From NCBI GenBank assembly GCA_041749275.1, contig JBGTBQ010000422.1, positions 1 through 19,295 of the forward strand: 19,295 nucleotides of DNA, given 5' to 3'. This stretch comes from JBGTBQ01 sp041749275 (GTDB lineage: Bacteria; Acidobacteriota; Blastocatellia; Pyrinomonadales; Pyrinomonadaceae). Below are positions 1 to 9,005 of the stretch, one piece after another. The position numbers were made by a program, and so were the translations under genes. The notes beneath the pieces were generated by a model. That model saw only the letters and a list, made by a program, of their open reading frames with translations, was not told the origin of the DNA and made no database searches. Position 1 is the first letter of the stretch, and each line of letters opens with the position of its first letter.

Positions 1-861
1 GGCCTCCGGCGTGTTCGCGCCCACGGCGGCGGACGCGGGCACGCCTTCGAGCGCGGAGAGCGCCGCGCCTTCCGATTCGACGTTCAGCACGTCCTCGTAC
101 TCGGCGCGGAACTCGTCGCTGATGCTGAGGTTGATGAGCAGGTTATCCACCAGCCCCTGTATGCCCGCCGCGTCCGTGAAGGTGTAGACCTCATCCTGAA
201 TCAGCCCCAGCGAATTCTTTATCACTTGCAGGCGCGCGTCGAGCAGGCGCACTAACTCATCGAGACGTTTGATGCGCGCGAGGCGCTGCTTGAGGATGCT
301 CAGGTTCTGCGTCAGCGCGTAGCGCACCTGCCGCGCCTCTTCGCGTTCGAGCGCGCCCTCGCCCTGTTCGATCTGCTGCGTGAGTGTGTTTTGCAGTTGC
401 CGGTAGTTGCGCGTCGAAAGCAGGTGGCGCGCACGCAGCATCCGCGCATACTCGTAGCGGAACGACGAGAGCTTCGCCACCACATCCGCCACCATGCGGG
501 CCGCGCCCTCGGTGCCCAACTCCGACGAACGCCGCTCAATCTCCTCGCAGAGCGCGCGCACGGAATGAAAGTCGGCCTGATAGTTGGCGGGCAAGGCGAG
601 GACGATGCGCTTCTCGGACTCTTCGTCGCTCGCCTTCCGTTGCCACACCTTCCTCATCTTGATGTAGCGCTGGATGATGGGCATCTGCGCGAGAATCGCG
701 CCGCCGATTTGCCCCGCGATGAGCAGCGGCAGGAAGGCCCAGAAGTTGACGACGAGCATGAGGAACGCCATCACGCCGATGAAGCCCAGATTGAATTCGC
801 TCTTCAGGACTTCCTTGACGAAGTTGATGCCGCTGAATTTGTCGTCGCGCGCGTCAGACAT
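1..861 (-). CDS. Unknown membrane-anchored coiled-coil protein, 3' end cut by window edge
   Basis: The frame is open without a stop from an ATG at 861 to base 1, giving the first 287 residues of a longer protein. I do not recognise the family. Residues about 23-58 form a strongly hydrophobic helical hairpin (FIGVMAFLMLVVNFWAFLPLL is its core). The rest, about 65-260, is charged and helical with many Glu/Arg/Leu/Gln, as expected of a cytoplasmic coiled coil. The final part becomes Ala/Glu rich. No Shine-Dalgarno is evident upstream, where the leader is the right-hand palindrome of repeated ATG-rich words. It is the last visible gene of the pspA-AAA-ABC set on the same strand, so a role in the same envelope system is inferred from context only. 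Other frames here, including apparent ORFs on the plus strand, have no family features. Confidence 0.75.
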   Translation of the reverse strand, partial: MSDARDDKFSGINFVKEVLKSEFNLGFIGVMAFLMLVVNFWAFLPLLIAGQIGGAILAQMPIIQRYIKMRKVWQRKASDEESEKRIVLALPANYQADFHSVRALCEEIERRSSELGTEGAARMVADVVAKLSSFRYEYARMLRARHLLSTRNYRQLQNTLTQQIEQGEGALEREEARQVRYALTQNLSILKQRLARIKRLDELVRLLDARLQVIKNSLGLIQDEVYTFTDAAGIQGLVDNLLINLSISDEFRAEYEDVLNVESEGAALSALEGVPASAAVGANTPEA

Positions 862-870
862 ATAGGTAAG

Positions 871-962
871 GGATGAAGGATGAAGGATGAGGGATGAAGT
901 AAAGACATTTCAACCTGCGTTGAGCAGTTTCTGCTTCATCCCTCATCCCTCATCCTTCATCC
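871..962. repeat. Inverted repeat made of 7-8 bp words, 29-bp arms
   Basis: Left arm 871-899 and right arm 934-962 are inverted copies with one mismatch, around a 34-base loop. Each arm is built of tandem near-identical words (ggatgaa/ggatgag). The TGA stop codon of the 130-residue gene lies inside the right arm, and the start codon of the next gene (861) is 10 bases from the left arm. In RNA this would form a long stem between the two coding regions, either an attenuator, a processing site, or a dispersed intergenic repeat. Confidence 0.8.
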
Positions 963-1349
963 TTGTTGTTCGTGTGTCATGAAGATCATCATGAAGTCGT
1001 GTTCTTCGGTGACGTATAGCTCGTGGCAGATGATGTTTGAGAACCCGGCGGCGGCCTCGACCATGCGCCGTTCGAGTTCGGTGAAGTCGTCGCCGAGCGC
1101 CTCGATTTTGCCGAGCGAGACTGACGAGAGTTGCACCGGGTAGCCCGTCTCGTCGTCGCGGTAGCCGAGGGTGATGACCAGTCGGTCGGCGCTTTCGAGA
1201 TACTCGACGCCGATGGACTTGGCGGCGGCATTCGACTCGCTGACGAAGCGGCTGATCTCTTCGGCGAGCGGCCCGATGGTGTTGTCCTCGTGGAGCGGCC
1301 CGGCGAAGACCTTGAATTTGCCGTGCACCTGTTCGGCGATCTGTCCCAT
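957..1349 (-). CDS. Conserved-looking small protein of unknown function in the ABC/PspA gene set
   Basis: This is a 130-residue acidic, soluble protein with no signal peptide or membrane segment. The start is well supported: AAGGAGAG lies just upstream of the ATG at 1349. The predicted pattern is mixed alpha/beta: an N-terminal helix, a strand around VEYLESADRLVITLGY (about 49-64), a strand PVQLSSVSLGKI, a helix TELERRMVEAAAGF, and C-terminal strands ending in DFMMIFMTHEQQG. This resembles small two-layer chaperone or adaptor folds, but I cannot name a family. It lies 51 bases downstream of the ABC ATPase on the same strand. Its position between the ABC ATPase and the coiled-coil membrane protein suggests an accessory subunit or adaptor; that is inference only. 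Confidence 0.8.
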   Translation of the reverse strand: MGQIAEQVHGKFKVFAGPLHEDNTIGPLAEEISRFVSESNAAAKSIGVEYLESADRLVITLGYRDDETGYPVQLSSVSLGKIEALGDDFTELERRMVEAAAGFSNIICHELYVTEEHDFMMIFMTHEQQG

Positions 1350-1400
1350 AAACTCTCCTTCAAACTGAACGAAAGACTTCCGCGAGGCAGTGTAACTTTA

Positions 1401-2282
1401 TCAAAGCTTGGGGAACTCGACCAATTTAATCTCCTTGCGGATCTCGGAGAAACGCGGGATGTCTTCGATGTGCGGCTGGTAGGCCAGCCCCTCCGAGATC
1501 AAATCATACTGTTTCATCACACGCGCGCCGGGGATGGGCGCGCCCTTCGCGTCGCGCTCGCGGCCCAAAAGAAAAACCGTGTCCGAGACGATGAGCGCCG
1601 AGGTTATGTCGTGCGTGACGATGATGAAGCTGTTCAGCGTGTGCTGGTGGGCGGTGCGGACGATGAGGTCAATGACGTTCATAATGTTGACCGGGTCGAG
1701 ACCGGAGAAAGGCTCGTCGAGGATGATGAAGTGGCGATCCTGCATGAGTTGCTGAAGAATGGCGACGCGCTGGCGCTGCCCGCCCGAAAGCTGCATGGGC
1801 CACGCGAGTCCCTGCTGCACCATGTCGAAGTTGTCGAGCAGCCGGAGCGCCTTGTCACGCGCCTCCTTTTTGTTCATCCCGGCGCGCAAAGCCGGCACGA
1901 TGAGGTTGTTGAGGACGTTGAGGTCGTCGAACAGCGGGTAGCGTTGGAAGACGACGCCCACGTCGCCGACGCGCGCCTCGCGCAGAGGCTTCCCCGCGCC
2001 CTCGCTCAACATGACGCAGCCGCTGGTCGGTTTGTCGAGACCCGCGATGATGCGGAGCGCGGTGGTCTTGCCTGAACCCGAAGGGCCGAGCAGACTGATG
2101 ACCTGCGGCTTGTCCTTGATGTCGCGGATCGAGAGCGAGAAGTCTTTGAGGACGACGAACGTCTCACCGTCGTTCGTCTTAAAGCTCTTGCCGAGCCGCT
2201 CGACCGTCAAGAGAGGTTCGAGGAGTTCAAGCGCGCCATTGAGCGGGCCGGAGGCGCAGGCGTTCCGTTCATCGGTTGACAT
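1401..2282 (-). CDS. ABC transporter ATP-binding protein (NitT/TauT-like class)
   Basis: A 293-residue ABC nucleotide-binding subunit that would power transport by the adjacent permease at the cytoplasmic face. All motifs are intact: Walker A GPSGSGKT at 66-73, Q-loop Gln113, signature LSGGQ at 165-169, Walker B FIILDE ending at Glu190, and the switch His224 in VTHD. The frame stays open far upstream to 2765, but that part overlaps the permease. The ATG at 2282 follows a GAGAGGGGG ribosome site and sits five bases after the permease stop, so translation is probably coupled. A C-terminal extension after the H-loop (about 240-293) is longer than in minimal subunits. The family usually imports nitrate, sulfonates or thiamine precursors, but the substrate cannot be read here, and the PspA/AAA context argues against a plain nutrient importer. 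Confidence 0.92.
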   Translation of the reverse strand: MSTDERNACASGPLNGALELLEPLLTVERLGKSFKTNDGETFVVLKDFSLSIRDIKDKPQVISLLGPSGSGKTTALRIIAGLDKPTSGCVMLSEGAGKPLREARVGDVGVVFQRYPLFDDLNVLNNLIVPALRAGMNKKEARDKALRLLDNFDMVQQGLAWPMQLSGGQRQRVAILQQLMQDRHFIILDEPFSGLDPVNIMNVIDLIVRTAHQHTLNSFIIVTHDITSALIVSDTVFLLGRERDAKGAPIPGARVMKQYDLISEGLAYQPHIEDIPRFSEIRKEIKLVEFPKL

Positions 2283-2287
2283 AGCCT

Positions 2288-3151
2288 TTACCCCCTCTCC
2301 GAAACGGTCGTGTATGGGAAGAGCAGACGCTTCAAGAGCGCGAACAGCCAATCCTCGGCGACGGCGATGATGCCGATGACGATGAGGTAGGCGTAGACCG
2401 CCGGCAGGTTGTTCACCGACGAGTAGGCGTAAATCTGGCTGCCGATCCCGCCCTCCGTGCGGTTGTAGGTCTCGATGGCTGTAATCATCACCCAGCCGAT
2501 GGCCGCGTTCTGCGCGATGACCTCGATCATCTGCGGCCCCGTCCCGCGCACGACGACGCTGTAAAATGTCTCCAAGTCGCTGTAGCCGAGGACGCGCGCC
2601 AGCTCGAACTTCATCTTCGGGATCGAGGCGATGACCGCCGTCATGCTCGTGACGAGGAAGAAGCTCATCCCCACCGTCAGCATCGCCACTTTCATCGGCC
2701 AGCCGATAGTAAAGAGCGTGAGGAAGACGAGGTTGAAGCCGATGATCGGAATATAGCGCAGCCACTGCACCAGTTTGTTGAAGGGCTGGAAGAAGGGCAG
2801 CACGCTGATGTAGGCGATGAAGAGCGAGAGCAGCGTCGAATAGAGCAGCCCGACGACGTTCAGCTTGAGCGTGACGTAGGTGTTATAGACGAGACCCTGA
2901 CTGCCCTGCATGGCGAACATCTGGCTGAGAGAGCGCCAGATTTCCGAAGGGAACGGCAGCGCCTTGATCGGGTTGAAGACCCAGAACAGCACGAACGCCG
3001 CGAGCCAGAGCACGAGCAGGTTTGCGCGCACGAAGAGGCCGGGGTCGCCGTAGAGACGGACGGCCTGAAGATACGCGCTTTTGGGCGTGAGGCCGGCGAA
3101 GAGCTTCGAGCCGGCGGTGGTTGTCGTGTTGGTTGTTTCTTTTGCGACCAT
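2288..3151 (-). CDS. ABC transporter permease (binding-protein-dependent type)
   Basis: A 287-residue inner-membrane protein of the BPD_transp_1 class. A cytoplasmic N-terminus with a Thr-rich stretch is followed by hydrophobic segments at about 43-60, 93-118, 131-150, 155-177, 211-228 and 251-272. The cytoplasmic EAA-type coupling loop is at about 183-208 (ELARVLGYSDLETFYSVV, then the conserved Gly at 203) and would contact the ATPase encoded five bases downstream. The start at 3151 gives the expected topology, although no strong ribosome site is visible. A 61-bp palindrome separates it from the upstream solute-binding gene. One permease gene is present, so the transporter would contain a homodimer. 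Its substrate is unknown. Confidence 0.9.
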   Translation of the reverse strand: MVAKETTNTTTTAGSKLFAGLTPKSAYLQAVRLYGDPGLFVRANLLVLWLAAFVLFWVFNPIKALPFPSEIWRSLSQMFAMQGSQGLVYNTYVTLKLNVVGLLYSTLLSLFIAYISVLPFFQPFNKLVQWLRYIPIIGFNLVFLTLFTIGWPMKVAMLTVGMSFFLVTSMTAVIASIPKMKFELARVLGYSDLETFYSVVVRGTGPQMIEVIAQNAAIGWVMITAIETYNRTEGGIGSQIYAYSSVNNLPAVYAYLIVIGIIAVAEDWLFALLKRLLFPYTTVSERG

Positions 3152-3217
3152 GAAGTCAGTCTCGTCGGGGGCGTTTGATAATGGCCCGGCAATGACTTCG
3201 GGGGAAATTTGGAACGC

Positions 3218-3278
3218 GATGCTGGGAGCGAGGGCATCTCACCCGCATTGCGGGTGAGATGCCCTCGCTCCCAGCATC
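3218..3278. repeat. Perfect 61-bp palindrome (30-bp arms, 1-base centre)
   Basis: Bases 3218-3247 and 3249-3278 are exact reverse complements around a single T at 3248. It lies between the stop of the solute-binding/OmpA gene (3293) and the start of the permease (3151). There is no clear run of T after the stem on the minus strand, so it is not a textbook terminator. It may act as an attenuator or RNA-processing site that lowers permease/ATPase output relative to the binding protein, or it may be a dispersed intergenic repeat. Confidence 0.9.
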
Positions 3279-3292
3279 AGGAATCGCTGTTT

Positions 3293-5086
3293 CTACTTCA
3301 GAATAATCACGACGCGCCGGTTCGCGGCCCTTTCGGCCTCGTCGCGGTTTTGGTTGCCGGGCAGTGGACGGTAGGGGCCGTATCCTTCGGTTCCCTCAAG
3401 GCGCTTGTCGCTGATGTTGATGCCGGTCGGGTCGGAATCCTTCAGCCATTGCCAGACGGAGCGTGCGCGCTCCTGCGAGAGACGCAGGTTGGTGTTCGTG
3501 TCGCCGACGTTGTCGGTGTGCCCTTCGATGATGACCCGCGTGTCGGTGGCGCGAATCAGGAGACTGCGAATCTCTTGAAGGCGCGCGATTTCCGAAGGGC
3601 TGATCTTCGCCGAGCCGGAGGGGAAGTTGATCTGGTAGTTCGCCTTGACGACCGTGCCGGTGTTCTGCCCCTCCTGGAACGTCGCCTGATAGACGGGCGC
3701 GGCGCTGCGCTCGTCGGTCATCTCGCGGATAAAGCTTAAGTCAACGACCTGTTCGACGGGCGCGAAATTCTCCAGCCGGTCGGGCAGGAGTTGTTGCAGG
3801 CGCTTGGCGTGATCCGTGTAGGTGACGCCGAAGATGCTGCGGCTGAGAGGTTGGTTCGAGTCCATGCCGAAGAGGTGTCGCACCTCGGCGATGTTGTTGA
3901 CGCGCGAGCCGCCCAGGGGCACGCCGTTCTCCGTCACGCCGTTGAAGTATTTCGTCCAGAAGGTCTGGCCCATGCCCTCCATATTGAAGACCAGCGCGTT
4001 CAACGCCGCGACGCGCCCGCTAAAGTAGTTCGGGTCGGTCTTGATGCGTTCGTTCGAGCGCGCGATGCAGCGCAGGAGCGTCGTCACGTAAGGACGATGT
4101 TGCTTGAGCCAGTCCTCGTTGCCGAACAGGATGTTCGGCATCATGTAGCTATACTCTCTGGTCGAGACGATCTTTTGCAGCTTCTCTTCCTTGCCTTTGT
4201 AGTTGACGGTCGGGCGTTCTTTCGCCGCCATCACGTCGCCGGGCGTCCACGTGCCGACGGCGTCAATCGGAAACTCTTCGGTCTTGCCGCTCTTGCGATT
4301 GCGGAGCGCGACCTTCGCGTTGGCGTTGAACTTCTGCGCCGCCTCGATGTGGTCGGTCGAGTTGACGAAGTTGACGGCGTCGGGGTCGTAGACCTGCTCG
4401 TCGGGGTTGATGGGAATCTGGTTGTCGGCGGCCCAGTTGACCGTCACGTTCCAGTCGCAGTAAGGCACGGCGGTGACGACGACCGAGCCGCGCGCAAGCT
4501 GCGGGTCGCGCTTCCAGGACTCCGGCCCCATCAGACAGTCTTCGCCGAACGAGTAGCCGCCCGACCAGATGACCTTCGCTTTGTTGCCGCGCAAAAGTTT
4601 GTTCGCGCCCGCGATGTCCACGGCGGACTGGTCGCCCGTCGTCGTGACGAGCTGCATCGCGCCAGTAGCGAGCGCCTGCACCTGCCGCGACGTGTCATTC
4701 TCGACGACAAGTCGCGTGTTCGTGATGCCGGCCTGCGCGAGGCAACTGTCGGGATGGTCGCCGGACTTGCCGGGGCCGCCGACGGCGTCAATCAAACCGC
4801 TCGCCGTCTGCCACGTCCAGATGCCGATGGTCACTTCGGGGTTATCCGTCGTGCGCTCCGGCGCTTTGACCTGCGAGGGCGGCAGGTCTTTGAGCGCGAT
4901 GTCTTCGAGCTTCTCGCGGCTGCCGACGAGGATGCCGCCCTGCTTCGTGTTGCTGTTGGCCGGGCCGTCCGGGTTCAGCTTTTCGAGAATCCCGAGCTGT
5001 CTGATGCTCACGTAGACAAGGCCCGCCATCACCAGCACGAGCAGGATGATGGCGCCGGGGCCTAACTTGTAACGACCGATCTGCAT
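3293..5086 (-). CDS. Membrane-anchored ABC solute-binding protein fused to OmpA-type peptidoglycan-binding domain
   Basis: A 597-residue envelope protein. Residues 11-28 are a hydrophobic N-terminal segment without a lipobox or clear cleavage site, so probably a periplasm-facing membrane anchor. Residues about 84-440 resemble a type II periplasmic solute-binding protein of the NMT1/phosphate-binding kind (VTIGIWTWQTASGLIDAVGG near the start; several Cys at 115, 184, 210 and 340). Residues about 484-597 are an OmpA C-terminal domain with GHTDNVGD (Asp525), LSQERARSV (Arg540/Arg542) and the closing NRRVVIIL, the pattern that binds diaminopimelate in peptidoglycan. GAGGAGG precedes the ATG at 5086. 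It is upstream of the matching permease and ATPase. The fusion would hold the binding protein between inner membrane and cell wall, which suggests sensing or remodelling of the envelope rather than free scavenging. The ligand is unknown. Confidence 0.88.
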   Translation of the reverse strand: MQIGRYKLGPGAIILLVLVMAGLVYVSIRQLGILEKLNPDGPANSNTKQGGILVGSREKLEDIALKDLPPSQVKAPERTTDNPEVTIGIWTWQTASGLIDAVGGPGKSGDHPDSCLAQAGITNTRLVVENDTSRQVQALATGAMQLVTTTGDQSAVDIAGANKLLRGNKAKVIWSGGYSFGEDCLMGPESWKRDPQLARGSVVVTAVPYCDWNVTVNWAADNQIPINPDEQVYDPDAVNFVNSTDHIEAAQKFNANAKVALRNRKSGKTEEFPIDAVGTWTPGDVMAAKERPTVNYKGKEEKLQKIVSTREYSYMMPNILFGNEDWLKQHRPYVTTLLRCIARSNERIKTDPNYFSGRVAALNALVFNMEGMGQTFWTKYFNGVTENGVPLGGSRVNNIAEVRHLFGMDSNQPLSRSIFGVTYTDHAKRLQQLLPDRLENFAPVEQVVDLSFIREMTDERSAAPVYQATFQEGQNTGTVVKANYQINFPSGSAKISPSEIARLQEIRSLLIRATDTRVIIEGHTDNVGDTNTNLRLSQERARSVWQWLKDSDPTGINISDKRLEGTEGYGPYRPLPGNQNRDEAERAANRRVVIILK

Positions 5087-5158
5087 GTCAGCCTCCTCAA
5101 CGTCTCAGGGACTAAGTCGTCTAGGTAAATTTTCTCTCGGAAATTAAGAGAACTTCTT

Positions 5159-5201
5159 GCGGCTCCGCCGCCTGATGTGCGGAAAGGCTCTGCCTTTCCG
5201 G
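5159..5201. repeat. Left REP-like inverted end of the RAYT element
   Basis: A 43-bp sequence with two imperfect hairpins (5159-5171 and about 5180-5200). It is the inverted partner of 5814-5856, with three mismatches. RAYT proteins are known to bind and cut such REP hairpins. Confidence 0.85.
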
Positions 5202-5228
5202 CACGCATGATTTCTTAATCGGTGGAGG

Positions 5229-5780
5229 CTACGCCTCCGTTTGGCGCCATTCGATACGCTCAATATCCATGAGCAAAGGCTCGTCTTCCAACAGGCTTCT
5301 CTTCCAACAGCGCACACTCGACCAACGGTAATCCTCAGCCCGTCCGGACAATCCAGCCCGCACCGGATTCTGATGAAGATAATTCACCTTCCGCATAAAC
5401 ATTCCCTCACTCGTCAAATACAGCACATTATTGTGGTGCTCCCAGAGTGAGTGCTTGTAACCACGCGCCTTATCTGCCTGCCTAAGTTTTTCAAGTGAGC
5501 TTTGATGCTTACCATCTTTGAGGTAATCAATGACACGCTTGCTGATAATGCCGTTGACGAATCGAAGCACGTCGGACGGGAGTCGCTCCGAGCCGGTAAT
5601 CAAGTGCAAGTGATCGGGCATTATCACATAAGCGAAGAGACCGAACCCGCCGGACTTACGCGCCTCGCCTAGCGCCGCACACGTGACGGCTTTGATTTTA
5701 TCAGAGCGGAAGACGGGCAAGCGGTTTTTCGCAACGCTTGTCAAAAATAAGCCGGGCGTGTCTCTTGAGATCGTCGGCAT
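5229..5780 (-). CDS. REP-associated tyrosine transposase (IS200-like Y1/HUH family)
   Basis: A 183-residue single-strand DNA transposase. The HUH metal-binding motif is visible as MPDHLHL (about residues 54-60), and the catalytic tyrosine is probably that in KVNYLHQNPVRAGL, both hallmarks of the DUF1568/RAYT group. The N-terminus (LTSVAKNRLPVF) and the C-terminal YRWSSVR also fit. An upstream TTG at 5795 extends the frame, but it lies in the palindrome, so I use the ATG at 5780. The TAG stop sits inside the hairpin at 5224-5238. The length is normal, with no frameshift or missing motif, so the protein may be active on the flanking REP-like repeats. It lies on the same strand as the pspA set and probably rides on its transcription. 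Confidence 0.92.
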   Translation of the reverse strand: MPTISRDTPGLFLTSVAKNRLPVFRSDKIKAVTCAALGEARKSGGFGLFAYVIMPDHLHLITGSERLPSDVLRFVNGIISKRVIDYLKDGKHQSSLEKLRQADKARGYKHSLWEHHNNVLYLTSEGMFMRKVNYLHQNPVRAGLSGRAEDYRWSSVRCWKRSLLEDEPLLMDIERIEWRQTEA

Positions 5781-5813
5781 GAGGCGTAGCCTCAAATTTA
5801 AAGAGCACGGTTA

Positions 5814-5856
5814 CCGGAAAGGCGCAGCCTTTCCGCACATCGGGCGGCGGAGCCGC
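5814..5856. repeat. Right REP-like inverted end of the RAYT element
   Basis: Inverted copy of 5159-5201 with three mismatches, located between the transposase start and the AAA+ gene stop. The hairpin order is mirrored relative to the left end. A further palindrome with the same GCGGAGCCGC core is at 5912-5921, so the 5857-5946 flank may hold the remains of another REP unit. Confidence 0.85.
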
Positions 5857-5946
5857 GAACGCCTCAGACGAAAGCCGCTAAGAAATTGGGCGGAATCGCA
5901 AACACCTGTCCGCGGAGCCGCCGAAGTCATCTCACTCTTTCGCGCT

Positions 5947-7803
<1,857 letters not shown>

Positions 7804-7808
7804 AACAA

Positions 7809-7933
7809 AGCAGTCAGCAGTCAGCAGTCAGCGATCAGCTTTATTGAGTGCAGACAAGCGGTCAGGTCTGTTCTCAAATTCCAACCGTCGAAACGGTCAA
7901 AAGCTGAAAGCTGACCGCTGATTGCTGACTGCT
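7809..7933. repeat. Inverted repeat built of heptamer words between pspA and the AAA+ gene
   Basis: Left side: three perfect tandem AGCAGTC units (7809-7829) and a variant unit (7830-7836). Arms 7816-7842 and 7907-7933 are inverted copies with two mismatches over 27 bp, with a 64-base loop. The pspA TAG stop (7932-7934) overlaps the right arm, and the AAA+ start (7803) is five bases from the left array. The transcript would fold into a stem occupying the whole junction. Confidence 0.85.
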
Positions 7934-8642
7934 ACATGGTTTTATTTCCCTGCGACGCCTGCTGCGCGGCCTTCTTGGCCTTGAGTTCGGCGAGCTGGTT
8001 TTTGGCCTGTACGTCGCCGACCTGACTCTTGAGCGCGGCGAGGCGGCTGTCGAGCGAAGACTCGGAGAGTTCCTTGCCGAGGTTGGCTTCGGCGATGGTG
8101 TTCTTGATGTGCTGGCGCACGTTGTCGAGCGCCTTCACTTCGGCGTCAACCGACAAGCCGTCGAGCTGCTCCTGCACCTTGACGCGCGCCTGCGCGGACT
8201 GCATCTTGGCGAGCATCGAATCCTTCTCGGCCTGAAGTTTCCTGATCTGCGACTGCACGCCCAAGAGCGATTGCTTGGCGGAGTCGGCATCCTTCTGCGC
8301 GGTGTCCATCTCGGCCTTCAACTCGCCGACTTCGGTCGTGAGCGCGTTCTTCTTCTGGATGAGGACGAGCGCGAGGTCGTCCTGTCCCGTCTCCACGGCG
8401 GTGTCGAGTTCGGCCTCGGTCTGCGCGAGTGCGGCGGCGGCGTGCTTGAAGCGCTCGCCTGTGTCCTCGCGGCGGCGGATGATGGCGGCGGTCGCCGACT
8501 TCAATCGAGAATACTTCTCGATCATCGAGTCAATCGCGTTCTCGTAGGCGATCTCCGGGTGCTCCTTTTCGACATCCGAAATCCAGAGCCGCAAGAATCC
8601 GCGCCACAGATTGCCCAGACGACTGAAAATGCCTCCTGCCAT
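7932..8642 (-). CDS. pspA: PspA/IM30 (phage-shock/Vipp1) family membrane-protection protein
   Basis: A 236-residue almost wholly helical protein of the ESCRT-III-like PspA/IM30 family, which binds stressed inner membranes and limits proton leakage. The N-terminal amphipathic helix that inserts in membrane is recognisable (GGIFSRLGNLWRGFLRLW), followed by the family hallmark of a small region with two Pro/Glu turns and long coiled coil (about 40-180: KYSRLKSATAAIIRRRED, then many heptads with Ala/Lys/Glu). The length is normal. A GAAAGGAAG ribosome site precedes the ATG at 8642. It is the first gene of the minus-strand set, followed by the AAA+ ATPase and the ABC/OmpA genes, so it is probably the lead gene. 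I found no convincing sigma-54 or ECF promoter upstream, so regulation is open. Confidence 0.92.
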   Translation of the reverse strand: MAGGIFSRLGNLWRGFLRLWISDVEKEHPEIAYENAIDSMIEKYSRLKSATAAIIRRREDTGERFKHAAAALAQTEAELDTAVETGQDDLALVLIQKKNALTTEVGELKAEMDTAQKDADSAKQSLLGVQSQIRKLQAEKDSMLAKMQSAQARVKVQEQLDGLSVDAEVKALDNVRQHIKNTIAEANLGKELSESSLDSRLAALKSQVGDVQAKNQLAELKAKKAAQQASQGNKTM

Positions 8643-8825
8643 TGCCTTCGCTTCCTTTCAATAGAGACGCAAGTTGTTGTTGGTAGAACTCGAAACCGAG
8701 GACTTCGGGACACCGTTCGTAGTGACGGGACGGAATTCATTCACGGCGCTACACTCTAGCACAACGCGGCGGCTGCGCCGAAGCGATTCTTCGGGCCGAG
8801 GCGCGGGGCGGGTCTTTGCCCTGTA

Positions 8826-8963
8826 GAGCAATCGCATTCTCCACGTTTATCGGGTGACGGCGCGATGAAGCAAATTCGGTCACGCAAATCTCCCGGGGAA
8901 AATGAGAGGTCGCGAATGCCCCATTTCTTCTCGGGAAGCCAAAAACCGAAAATGCGATTGCCC
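8826..8963. repeat. Possible MITE-like element with 11-bp perfect terminal repeats
   Basis: GCAATCGCATT at 8828-8838 and its exact reverse complement at 8951-8961 enclose about 112 bases. The flanking bases also agree imperfectly, so the arms are longer than 11 bp with mismatches. An imperfect internal palindrome (about 8887-8940, CTCCCGGGG versus CTCGGGAAG sides) makes the whole stretch foldable. It has no coding potential. It might be a non-autonomous repeat; copy number elsewhere in the genome is unknown. Confidence 0.4.
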
Positions 8964-9005
8964 TGCCTATCAAGTTGGTAAGGTGTTCATGCAATAACTG
9001 GCAAC

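Larger units (their letters stand above)
5159..5856. mobile_element. REP-associated tyrosine transposase (RAYT) element with 43-bp inverted ends
   Basis: The transposase gene is bracketed by two 43-bp inverted copies, 5159-5201 and 5814-5856, differing at three positions. Each end contains two palindromes: a GCGG..CCGC hairpin and a GGAAAGG..CCTTTCC hairpin. A second inverted pair lies inside: 5225-5237 at the stop codon and 5781-5793 at the start codon are exact reverse complements. Another partial copy of the outer palindrome core is at 5912-5921. The approximately 698-bp unit separates the AAA+ gene from the solute-binding gene without breaking either. No target-site duplication is evident, as expected for single-strand (HUH) transposition. 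Confidence 0.8.

Noticed and set aside
2283..2765. N-terminal extension of the ABC ATPase frame to 2765
   Set aside because: It overlaps the permease gene and has odd His/Arg/Asp-rich composition; a good ribosome site and ATG occur at 2282.
1401..5086. Calling the ABC genes a nitrate, taurine or phosphate importer
   Set aside because: The subunit classes resemble those families, but the OmpA fusion and PspA/AAA context give no support for a specific nutrient.
7809..7836. CRISPR-like tandem array
   Set aside because: Units are 7 bp without spacers; it is a simple word array forming one arm of a hairpin.
8643..8760. Sigma-54 promoter upstream of pspA, as in enterobacteria
   Set aside because: No GG-N10-GC-type box with correct spacing was found, and no PspF-like activator is in the window.
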